A stretch of 8,917 nt of DNA from Chlamydiia bacterium. GTDB lineage: Bacteria; Chlamydiota; Chlamydiia; Chlamydiales; FEN-1388. The notes under the pieces were generated by a model. The model saw only the letters and a program-made list of their open reading frames with translations, made no database searches and was not told where the DNA came from. Both the position numbers and the translations under genes were made by a program. Positions 1 through 6,534 of this stretch are shown one piece after another. The DNA is taken from NCBI GenBank assembly GCA_023269335.1, contig JAHFTM010000060.1, positions 1-8,917 of the forward strand. The letters run 5' to 3'. Every line of letters begins with the position of its first letter. The first letter of the stretch is position 1.

Positions 1-3000
1 CCTTTGGCTTGGCCGTAATGGAATGAAAGTTCGGCATCGCGCTTCAAAATCAGGTCTGTAGTTGATTGTGGAGCTGTGTAGAGTTGATATTCTGCTAGAC
101 GCTCTACTTGTCCTCTAATTTTTGCTTTAATTCCATAGACAACAGGCTGCTCTTTCCCAACTTTTCCAATTAGTTGTCTTACTTGAGCTATTTCTGTATA
201 AGCTTTCATTCTTTCATCTTTATTAACGTGTGTGCGAGCAGTGAGCATTAAAGTATTCAGCACACGTACAATGCCCTCTTCTGTATTATGATTTGAGAAA
301 AACTCAAACAGTGGATGTTTTTTCATTTGAGCTTTTACAGCCTTATTTAACTCCTCTTTCATAGTTACACTTTTTGCAAGTTCTTTATCCCTTTCAGTAA
401 GAGCGCTACCTCCACTTACTTCAGCTTCTTTTACTTTCTTAGTAGCCGCTCTTTCTTCAGCTGTAGGTGACAAAAATTCCAGTATCCTGAACAGCTCTTG
501 ATAAGCACGCATCACTTCTGCCTGATCGCTAGAATAGAGAGCTTTCATCATAAGCTTACTCAGTACTCGTGTGATTGTCTCAGCGGTTGCACTCTTAGGA
601 AATTCATTTCGCAAAAGAGCATCGCGTAAAGTAACATCTTCTTCACTCAGGCGCATGAACATGTTTTTATTTGCCACACTTTGCAAAGCATTCATTTGTT
701 TTTGTATTGCAACTACTGCTTGTTGAAACTCTCCATTTATTTCTGCAAGTGCTTGTAAGTCTCTCAACTGCTGTTTGGCTTGAAAGTAAAGATACGCTTC
801 AGCGTTGGGATTATCCTTGCTTTTAGCAAGATTATTTTGAATAGCTGTTTGATACTGCACTGCCAGCTTTTTTAACTTCGCTCCTTGTTGTACTTGATCA
901 AAGTTTTGATCTTTAATCAGCGATACTTCTGTCAAGAGATCTGTATGTAAAGGCTTAGCTGCGCTAGATCCTTGATCTTGTGCTATCAGATAACCATCTG
1001 TTGCATCTCTTAATAGTTTGGCTTTTTGAAAATTATAGACATCTTGATCTTGCTCTCTGACAACACTTGGAGAGCCACTTTGCTGTAAAGCTTGAACTTC
1101 AGAGCGAACCCTTGCAATAACTGGAATTTGTACTTGCGTTTTCTTTAGCGCTGCCATTTTTACTTGTACTACTGTAGGTGTCAGACGAGAAAGCTCAGTC
1201 CAAGTATCACTATAGGGGAAATGTCCTATACCTATATTAAGAACCGCTTGTAAGCTCTCATTTATTAAACCGTTTGCAGCAGCATTTTCTAGGGTTGCAC
1301 GAATGGCTTGTGCGGTTTCAAAGTTGCCAATTTTCAAGCATTCTGCAGCTACACGAAGAAAGAACTTGACAACTGCTTGCCGTTTTTTCGACATTTCTCC
1401 TGCATGAGCTGGATCCACAGTGACGAGCTGAGCAGTTATTAAATCGGTTATCGTCTCAGCATCTGAAATGGCTGCAAGGTTTGGCCAGATGCTGCGATAG
1501 TCATAATGTGTTGGTGGTTTCATAGCGATCACATCATTTAGCACTTTTTCTACTTCAGGGTCGCCCATTGCAGCTGCAGTAAGCGCAGAATAAATTGCCT
1601 GCCCGCTTGCTAGATCACCTGTCCGTAGACATTCACTACCTACACGAATAAAAAACTTCACTCTATCCATAATTGCTTCTTTACCAACTGCTACAGAAAT
1701 TTTTAAGGTAATGCATTTAGCAATGTTTTTAGAAAGCTGTCCAAGCTCTTCAACACTTTGAGGCGTCGTTTTATCAGGTCGAAGTAAAAGATCTGAAGGA
1801 GCAATCATGTTCAAATAAGCCAGTTGCATGGCTTTCAAATCTGCTGCCACATTCTGAACATAGCCGTTATAGTCTTTCGGTTTGACCCCGCGTGCTGCCA
1901 TTTGTATCAGATACTCATCAAAGCTGCCAGCAATCCCCTCTGCGGGAAATTTTTTCTGTGGCCGTACGTTTAGATCTGCTTTCAAAGCCTCTGCTATATT
2001 TCGTATGTATTGAAGTTTATGTGTAAGACAGCTACCAGCTATTTGTGCCAGCAAATCACGTATCGCAGGGTCTTGAAGTTCAGAACTTCTTAGATGTTCT
2101 TTCGTCCATTGTCTGCAAAAAAGTAACAGGTTTTGAATGGTAGTGGAGCCATCTGCCTGTATTATTTCTTTGTAAATCAGCGTGAAAAGATCCTTTGTAG
2201 GAATTATTCCAGCATTGGCTACAGCCAGATCGCTTATAAATTCACTTCTGTGACCACTACTCAATCTGGCAATAAGATTGATATTTTGACTGATCGCTAA
2301 ATCATCTCGCAACTCATGGCTTACATCAATCAGCTGTTGTAGAGCAACTTGTAGTTTTTTTTCCTCTGCTGTATCCGGAAAGCGCATTTCTTGAAGCTGA
2401 AGGAGCAAATTTCTTCTTTGCTCAACGTTCATATTTTTGAAAGTACTCCTCAGTGCATCTACAGATTGAAGTAATAGCTTTGGAACCAATGTTTCATTTT
2501 CTTCAATTCGATTGAGAGAAGTACTTATTTGCTGATAGGCACTCTGCATATCTTTATGTACAATCTCTAAGATAGCGAGCTGATCCCGCAATTGTAGTCT
2601 CTCTTTTGGAGTCATTAAAACAAGTGCCTTGATACGTTTTGCCACCGTTTTGTTAAGTAATGGCTCTACCGTTTCACTGGCAAGTGCAATGAGCGTTAGC
2701 TCTTCAAAAAATTTTAATTGCGATGCCTCTACACCTGGTGCAAGCTCATTTTTCCAAGATTTAATCCTGTGTAACAATAGCTTTTTATCAGCAGTTGATA
2801 GTATTCTAACAGATTGCCTGACAAGCTTATCGTTGCCTGTTTTCGCTATATTTTGCAGCATTTTTAAAAGCTCTTGTCCATGAAGATTGAGCTGTTCATC
2901 AAGTACTTGAGCAAGTTGTTGAAACGCTTGTAAATCAACGATGTCAGCTGGCAAATTTTTTAATTTTTCATACAGTGTTAACCGTTGATTTGGCTTCATT

Positions 3001-6000
3001 TCATTTACTAATTTTATAAGGGACTGATTTGCAATACTTATAACAAGATCAGGATCAACTATTTCATTTTTAGTTGCTTGAGCTAATTCTTGTTCTATGT
3101 GTAGCTCTAATTGCTCAAAAATCAGTGCCAAATTTTCAAATTCCAAAGGTGTTTTTAAAAGGTTCTTTCGTAAAAAATCTCTTGAACTGCTTGTCATTTG
3201 TACTACAAATGCTTCAAGAGTTTTAGGGGTAGCTTCTCTTGTTGTGCCTTCTGCTTCTTCTGCTACAAGCCGAGTACCACTCATCGCTAAAGCTTGTAAA
3301 AGCGGTTTTTGTGGTGGCATTCGACTGACTGGTACTGTTGGTAAGGGAACTGCGAGTTTTACTAATTCAATGCCTAAATCTATGAGTAAGCTTACGGCGA
3401 TTCTAAGTGCGTAGCTCACCTCTTTGTCAGCACTTGTGGGTAGTTTATTTGCTTGGATGAGCTCTTGAAGCCTTTCAAGACGTGTCGTAGACGTTCCAGG
3501 AATTTTTTGATCTAATTTCAGTTTACGAAGTTCGATAGCAAGGTTTAAAGAACTATGGACGATAGTTTCCGGCACCTCATCGCTTGATAAACCTAACTCG
3601 ACTACAAGCAGTTGACGCAGCATCCTGTTGATTTCTTGCGTCTGCTTTGGATTCATTGCCGGTTTTCCAGCTAGCTCTTGTCGTGTAGAGGCAGTTGCTC
3701 TTCCATAAACTGCCAAAGCTGTGGGCTTAGCTAGCTGCCCTATATATTGCTGTTTTCCTTTGGCGCGTAAGTCTTCATAGGAAAGACCTTCAACATCAGC
3801 TTGTACATCGTCAGGAAAACCAAGGTTTTTCAATTGCGCTTTACCCTGTGCTACATCTTCAGCAAGCAAGAGATATTTTTGTGGAACTGGATTACCTTGT
3901 CTTTGCCCTCTACCTGGGCCTGCAAGTAAGGTCGTTTCAAACCCCTCACCCCATTTCAGCCCTAACCAGCCTCTTGTTTCCACTGACAGGGGTAGTGACT
4001 GCTCAAAAATAGCTTGACGATGTAATTTTTTAAATCGTAAGAGCGCCTCATTGTCGCCTCTTAAATCAGCTCCTTGTGCTGGCATGAAAGGCTCGCCAGT
4101 CTCAGCTTCATAAAGCTCTGCTGCTACAAAAAGAGCAGATGATTCCCCTGTCCTTTCCGTCCCGCTTTTACAATGCACACATACAGGCAGACCACTTCCC
4201 TGATTAAGACTTTTACACACAATCTGTCGATACAGTTGCATGTCAGCTGCATGTAGTTCTCCATCACCTGCTGCAAGCTGTGGCGGCGATTTTTGAAATG
4301 TGATGGAATAAAGAGCAACAAGAGCATTGTACTCTTTAAGAGCAGCTTTGTATTCAGGCGTATCTTTTTTATTTATTGCTGCCATAGCTTGTGCTGCCCT
4401 ATCAAGCCTATTTAAGAGAAAGGCAGAGACAGCTTCTTGATATTTTTGAATAGCTTGTGCATCTAATGGACTTTGGTTCCAAAAACCTTCCCAACGTGTT
4501 TGCAAAAGTTTTGTAACATCGACTTTATCAAAGTTCACTAAGCCGGCAAGCTTTCCCTTTTCATTACGCATAATAAGATCTGCTTCACCCTTTTTTGCCT
4601 TCATTCTTGCTTGTAAGGCAGCATTTAGCTCTACAGAGCATTTTTGCAACTTCCTCAGTTCTTGAGCTTCAACATCACTATCGCGAAGGTATTCGTGTAA
4701 AAGTTGGTTATTGGCAACAAAATTAGCAGCCTCTGATGCACGCTCACCAATCTGGGTGAAAAGACCTCTTTCACGCCTTTCCGCTGTCAGTCCTGCACCG
4801 CGGATTGAAGGGGAAAAAATCTGATGTGGCATAATCGGTTTCAGCATGCGCACTTCAACTTCTTGACCATCCATTTCAACAATAACTCTGTACCCATCTT
4901 CTGGCCATTCAGCTTGGGCTTTGAAAGTATGTTCAACTTTTTCTCGCTCACTGCCTTTAAGTCGGCTTAAATCCATTAAGCATGACATGACAGGGCGAAA
5001 TTCATAGACTGGGACTCCATCAACACCTTTGGAGCTTATTTTTCTTAGGCCTGCAGGTTGACTGACTTCAAGTTGCTGTAAAAGCGTAAAGAGAGCTAGC
5101 TGCTCTTGGCGCTTAGCGCTATCAATTCTTCCCGAGCGCACAACAGCACATTTTGAGACTACAGATCCATCTTTTCCTTTTACTTGAAGTGATACCGCAG
5201 CAAGGTTTGCAGGATGCTCGCTTTTTTTCTTAGTCTTTACTTTATCGGCAAGTGCAGGTCTTGCATGATCTTGCGTAAATAGCCCCGTTAGTTTTCCTGG
5301 ATTCACTTTATTTCTCTGACTCAACTCTAGGCTTGCCCTACCTTGATACATGCGCATGACAGAAGCAACTTCACTGCCATCTTTTGCCTTTGTTCTGATT
5401 ATCTTTGGCCCTTTATGCAAGTTTTCCAAAACATAAATCAAAAGCTCTTGTTCATCGCGAGGGCCCTCTGATTTTAGTTCTTTCCCTTTTCCTGCTGCTG
5501 TGGGATTTTTTTGCATTTCAGCAACAGCTGCATTATCTAGGTGAATAAGGGCTTCAAGTAGTCCCTCATTGCCGGGCAGTTTTAAAACTTGAGAAAGCGT
5601 TCGTTCATGCCATTCCTTGGGTAGCTTTTGATCAAGAAGACGTAAAGACCTATCATCCAAAATTGCCTGAACAGCTTTATGAACTGATGCTGGCGAGTAT
5701 CCTTTAAACATACCCATAAGCTCACTTGTATTTTTCGCACGATCCAGTGAGACTTCACGTGAAGGAAGAAATTGAGTGGTAGCTCTGGCGCGGTTTGCGC
5801 CTTTTGCTTTGTCGCCTCTTAATGTTCCAATACGTACTGTTTCTCTAGCGACTGTAGCTCCCGGTTCAGCTGAAGTGCGCCGCACCTCGATGGAGAGAGC
5901 CTGCTTTTTTAAGCCAAATGAGAGGATCAATTGAGGAGTATCTTTAGGTGCTATTTGCGCAGTGTGATGTGCTCTTTGAGCGGCATCAGCATAAAGCTCT

Positions 6001-6281
6001 TCCGCTACCTGTTGGAGATGACCAGATTTTCTAAAAGTTGCAATTATCGTTTCAACTGAGTCCTTTAACTTTTTATTGGTTACAGTAACAGTGACTTGAA
6101 ATAAGCGAACGAGAGGCTTACCATCCGTACCAACTAGTGGTAACCCCTGCTGGTCTATAAGAGTGATTTCTAAATGACCCTCTTTCGTAAAGTAAGTTTT
6201 ATAAGCTCCTCCCCAGGCATCAAATGAAGATGAAACTGCATCATGTGATGGTTTATCAGGCGGAGGTAATGGTTGAGTCAT
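1..6281 (-). CDS. Giant multidomain effector-like protein: SopB-like phosphatase, helical repeats, RasGEF-like region (C-terminus outside window)
   Basis: The frame is open for 2093 codons with no stop or frameshift and runs off the left edge. The ATG is well fixed: an in-frame TAA lies five codons upstream (6294-6296) and an AAGAGG ribosome binding site sits 8 nt before it. The N-terminus (MTQPLPPPDKPSHDAVSSS) is Pro/Ser-rich with no hydrophobic signal peptide, which suits a type III secretion substrate; that is inference. Visible layout: residues 1-290 unassigned; about 355-790 SopB/IpgD-like with HCKSGTERTG at 703-712; 790-1010 unassigned and helical; 1010-1400 six degenerate helical repeats; 1474-1765 RasGEF(CDC25)-like with a duplicated core; 1880-2032 a second tandem duplication. 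No transmembrane segment is evident. Gln, Leu, Ala and Lys are abundant and the central part is predicted helical by eye. The gene is divergent from its right-hand neighbour and has its own promoter region. I am sure of the gene, fairly sure of the phosphatase motif and moderately sure of RasGEF. It could instead be a large non-enzymatic scaffold. Confidence 0.9.
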   Translation of the reverse strand, partial: MTQPLPPPDKPSHDAVSSSFDAWGGAYKTYFTKEGHLEITLIDQQGLPLVGTDGKPLVRLFQVTVTVTNKKLKDSVETIIATFRKSGHLQQVAEELYADAAQRAHHTAQIAPKDTPQLILSFGLKKQALSIEVRRTSAEPGATVARETVRIGTLRGDKAKGANRARATTQFLPSREVSLDRAKNTSELMGMFKGYSPASVHKAVQAILDDRSLRLLDQKLPKEWHERTLSQVLKLPGNEGLLEALIHLDNAAVAEMQKNPTAAGKGKELKSEGPRDEQELLIYVLENLHKGPKIIRTKAKDGSEVASVMRMYQGRASLELSQRNKVNPGKLTGLFTQDHARPALADKVKTKKKSEHPANLAAVSLQVKGKDGSVVSKCAVVRSGRIDSAKRQEQLALFTLLQQLEVSQPAGLRKISSKGVDGVPVYEFRPVMSCLMDLSRLKGSEREKVEHTFKAQAEWPEDGYRVIVEMDGQEVEVRMLKPIMPHQIFSPSIRGAGLTAERRERGLFTQIGERASEAANFVANNQLLHEYLRDSDVEAQELRKLQKCSVELNAALQARMKAKKGEADLIMRNEKGKLAGLVNFDKVDVTKLLQTRWEGFWNQSPLDAQAIQKYQEAVSAFLLNRLDRAAQAMAAINKKDTPEYKAALKEYNALVALYSITFQKSPPQLAAGDGELHAADMQLYRQIVCKSLNQGSGLPVCVHCKSGTERTGESSALFVAAELYEAETGEPFMPAQGADLRGDNEALLRFKKLHRQAIFEQSLPLSVETRGWLGLKWGEGFETTLLAGPGRGQRQGNPVPQKYLLLAEDVAQGKAQLKNLGFPDDVQADVEGLSYEDLRAKGKQQYIGQLAKPTALAVYGRATASTRQELAGKPAMNPKQTQEINRMLRQLLVVELGLSSDEVPETIVHSSLNLAIELRKLKLDQKIPGTSTTRLERLQELIQANKLPTSADKEVSYALRIAVSLLIDLGIELVKLAVPLPTVPVSRMPPQKPLLQALAMSGTRLVAEEAEGTTREATPKTLEAFVVQMTSSSRDFLRKNLLKTPLEFENLALIFEQLELHIEQELAQATKNEIVDPDLVISIANQSLIKLVNEMKPNQRLTLYEKLKNLPADIVDLQAFQQLAQVLDEQLNLHGQELLKMLQNIAKTGNDKLVRQSVRILSTADKKLLLHRIKSWKNELAPGVEASQLKFFEELTLIALASETVEPLLNKTVAKRIKALVLMTPKERLQLRDQLAILEIVHKDMQSAYQQISTSLNRIEENETLVPKLLLQSVDALRSTFKNMNVEQRRNLLLQLQEMRFPDTAEEKKLQVALQQLIDVSHELRDDLAISQNINLIARLSSGHRSEFISDLAVANAGIIPTKDLFTLIYKEIIQADGSTTIQNLLLFCRQWTKEHLRSSELQDPAIRDLLAQIAGSCLTHKLQYIRNIAEALKADLNVRPQKKFPAEGIAGSFDEYLIQMAARGVKPKDYNGYVQNVAADLKAMQLAYLNMIAPSDLLLRPDKTTPQSVEELGQLSKNIAKCITLKISVAVGKEAIMDRVKFFIRVGSECLRTGDLASGQAIYSALTAAAMGDPEVEKVLNDVIAMKPPTHYDYRSIWPNLAAISDAETITDLITAQLVTVDPAHAGEMSKKRQAVVKFFLRVAAECLKIGNFETAQAIRATLENAAANGLINESLQAVLNIGIGHFPYSDTWTELSRLTPTVVQVKMAALKKTQVQIPVIARVRSEVQALQQSGSPSVVREQDQDVYNFQKAKLLRDATDGYLIAQDQGSSAAKPLHTDLLTEVSLIKDQNFDQVQQGAKLKKLAVQYQTAIQNNLAKSKDNPNAEAYLYFQAKQQLRDLQALAEINGEFQQAVVAIQKQMNALQSVANKNMFMRLSEEDVTLRDALLRNEFPKSATAETITRVLSKLMMKALYSSDQAEVMRAYQELFRILEFLSPTAEERAATKKVKEAEVSGGSALTERDKELAKSVTMKEELNKAVKAQMKKHPLFEFFSNHNTEEGIVRVLNTLMLTARTHVNKDERMKAYTEIAQVRQLIGKVGKEQPVVYGIKAKIRGQVERLAEYQLYTAPQSTTDLILKRDAELSFHYGQAK
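186..644 (-). repeat. Second tandem ~101-residue duplication in the giant protein (residues ~1880-2032)
   Basis: Two segments align: TAETITRVLSKLMMKA (1899-1914) followed by AEVMRAYQELFRILEFL, and TEEGIVRVLNTLMLTA (2000-2015) followed by DERMKAYTEIAQVRQLI. Arg1905 and Arg2006 are equivalent. The preceding stretches, VTLRDALL and VTMKEELN, also correspond. The two copies are joined by a charged, low-complexity linker rich in Lys, Glu and Ala. I do not recognise the unit. The 'AETIT' start recalls residues 1608-1612 in the RasGEF-like duplication, so it may be a further diverged copy; that link is weak. Confidence 0.6.
987..1862 (-). other. RasGEF (CDC25)-like region with tandemly duplicated core (residues ~1474-1765)
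   Basis: Segments in the order of eukaryotic CDC25 domains can be seen: 'DLKAMQLAYLNMIAPSDLL' (1481-1499) resembles the opening helix 'LArqLTliefelfrkIkpsEll'; 'VKFFIRVGSECLRTGDL' (1541-1557) and its second copy 'VKFFLRVAAECLKIGNF' (1638-1654) resemble the hallmark 'vlekFIkiAeeCrelnNF', followed by 'QAI..xL' in both; 'DTWTELSRLTP' (1692-1702) resembles 'RLKkTWexL'; an Ile-Pro near 1719 and 'VYNFQKAKLLRDA' (1748-1760) resemble the terminal 'lINFeKrrkla' helix. CDC25 domains activate Ras-family GTPases by nucleotide exchange, and RasGEF domains are known in some intracellular bacteria, including Legionella effectors. The region is longer than a standard domain because about 97 residues are repeated. 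The call rests on motif memory, and divergence is high enough that exchange activity is uncertain. Confidence 0.5.
1162..1661 (-). repeat. Tandem ~97-residue duplication inside the RasGEF-like region (residues 1541-1706)
   Basis: The unit starting VKFFIRVGSECL at 1541 is repeated as VKFFLRVAAECL at 1638. Aligned pairs through the unit: RTGDLASGQAI / KIGNFETAQAI; TAAAMG / ENAAANG; VEKVLNDVIAM / LQAVLNIGIG; YDYRSIWPNLAAIS / FPYSDTWTELSRLT, with the conserved Trp at 1599 and 1694. Identity is low enough that the duplication is old. The second copy connects to the C-terminal RasGEF-like motifs and the first connects to the N-terminal ones. Confidence 0.75.
2082..3254 (-). repeat. Six degenerate ~62-residue helical repeats (residues ~1010-1400 of the giant protein)
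   Basis: A recurring pattern, small hydrophobic stretch then Met/Leu, Ser/Thr/Lys, about three polar residues, Arg/Lys, then LxxxLxxL, appears six times. Anchors: VVQMTSSSRDFLRKNL (M1029), LVNEMKPNQRLTLYEKL (M1095), VRILSTADKKLLLHRI (L1161), LVLMTPKERLQLRDQL (M1223), FKNMNVEQRRNLLLQL (M1284) and IARLSSGHRSEFISDL (L1340). Spacings are 66, 66, 62, 61 and 56 residues. Each unit continues with a second amphipathic helix containing a Phe/Leu-x-x-Leu pattern (for example LALIFEQLELHIEQEL and LQAFQQLAQVLDEQL). This looks like an alpha-solenoid or helical-bundle spacer between the phosphatase-like and RasGEF-like parts. I do not recognise a named repeat family. The DNA copies have diverged too far to align as nucleotide repeats. 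Confidence 0.65.
3912..5219 (-). other. SopB/IpgD-like inositol-phosphate phosphatase domain (residues ~355-790 of the giant protein)
   Basis: The core signature is HCKSGTERTG, with Cys704 and Arg710 in CX5R spacing. SopB and IpgD carry CKSGKDRTG at the same place, and in CX5R phosphatases the Cys forms the phospho-intermediate while the Arg binds phosphate. Upstream segments fall in the SopB order as I remember that sequence: a 'NLAAVSLQVKGKDGSVVSK' segment (359 onward) resembling SopB's segment before its RHG stretch, a basic/Asp stretch around 378-385, 'YEFRPVMSCLMDLSRLKG' near 430, and 'EVEVRMLKP' ending at 482 resembling the SopB 'VKIKP' strand. After the loop, 'ETRGWLGLKWG' (768-778) sits where SopB has its NTGGAGNK stretch. 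Differences: the NxGxNE motif that follows KP in SopB is absent (IFSPSI here), and the distance from KP to the catalytic Cys is about 220 residues, roughly 100 more than in SopB. If active it would dephosphorylate phosphoinositides or inositol phosphates in the host cell. A protein-phosphatase activity of the dual-specificity type is the alternative. Confidence 0.65.
4140..4175 (-). other. CX5R phosphatase active-site loop (His703-Cys704 to Arg710-Thr-Gly)
   Basis: The codons spell HCKSGTERTGES, residues 703-714. His before Cys, Gly at +3, Arg at +6 and Thr-Gly after it match the P-loop shared by SopB/IpgD, INPP4 and other Cys-based phosphatases. The two residues before the Arg are Thr-Glu in place of the Lys-Asp seen in SopB, which keeps an acid before the Arg but loses the second lysine that helps 4-phosphate binding in PTEN- and SopB-like loops. 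Confidence 0.75.
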
Positions 6282-6289
6282 GCAGTGAG

Positions 6290-6295
6290 CCTCTT
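6290..6295 (-). promoter_or_regulatory. Ribosome binding site AAGAGG of the giant gene
   Basis: On the minus strand AAGAGG lies 8 nt before the ATG at 6281. It supports this start, and an in-frame stop overlapping the site rules out any upstream start. Confidence 0.6.
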
Positions 6296-6319
6296 ATAGT
6301 GTTTTACCCTTTAAGTGAG

Positions 6320-6348
6320 AGTATAACAGAGACTAGATTACTATTAAA
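6320..6348 (-). promoter_or_regulatory. Candidate promoter of the giant gene (-10 TATACT)
   Basis: On the minus strand TATACT (6320-6325) is a good -10 hexamer. At 17 nt spacing the -35 position reads TTTAAT, only a partial match to the sigma70/sigma66 consensus. Transcription would begin about 30 nt before the start codon, giving a short leader containing the ribosome binding site. The whole region is AT-rich, so chance matches are likely. Confidence 0.3.
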
Positions 6349-6461
6349 ATTTTTTGTTTATACATCTTGCCTTTATCATTATTTATAATTTAAGTTGTTT
6401 ATTTTCATATATTTATAATTTCATTTTGAGTAGTATAAAATTATATTTATATCTTTTTAAC

Positions 6462-6490
6462 TTTATTAAATACTCTAAATTTGATATAAT
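6462..6490 (+). promoter_or_regulatory. Candidate promoter of the broken gene (-10 TATAAT)
   Basis: A perfect TATAAT occurs at 6485-6490 with TTTATT at the 17-bp-spaced -35 position. An alternative is TTGATA (6481-6486) as -35 with TAATAA (6504-6509) as -10. Either would give a leader of a few tens of nucleotides. Base composition makes both weak evidence. Confidence 0.35.
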
Positions 6491-6522
6491 TTATATATAA
6501 ATTTAATAAATCATTAATACAT

Positions 6523-6527
6523 AAGGA
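6523..6527 (+). promoter_or_regulatory. Ribosome binding site AAGGA of the broken gene
   Basis: AAGGA lies 7 nt before the ATG at 6535. This marks 6535 as the original start although that frame meets a stop after 26 codons, and is the main reason to read 6535-7549 as one broken gene. Confidence 0.65.
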
Positions 6528-6534
6528 TTCAAAT

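Larger units (their letters stand above)
6282..6534. other. AT-rich divergent intergenic region
   Basis: This 253-bp gap separates the minus-strand giant gene from the plus-strand broken gene. It is dominated by A/T runs and contains a direct repeat of ATTTATAATT at 6381-6390 and 6411-6420 (30 bp apart). It has no ORF with coding character and no RNA gene that I can recognise. It is far more AT-rich than the genes on either side, as expected for a regulatory spacer. Confidence 0.7.

Noticed and set aside
2082..2264. RasGEF N-terminal (REM) domain at residues ~1340-1400, from a 'LLLFCRQWTKEHL' helix resembling 'LnvLkkWvenh'
   Set aside because: The same stretch is the sixth unit of the helical repeat array, so the resemblance may be coincidental. 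I mention it here but do not call it.
2629..3414. Two plus-strand Ser-rich ORFs (2629-2883 and 3097-3414)
   Set aside because: They lie antisense within the intact giant gene and their Ser/Leu-rich composition is what antisense reading of its Leu/Gln/Lys-rich helical codons gives. They have no convincing ribosome binding site.
4124..4327. Minus-strand 67-codon ORF overlapping the phosphatase loop
   Set aside because: It is an alternative frame of the same strand as the giant gene, which has clear motif-level coding evidence here.
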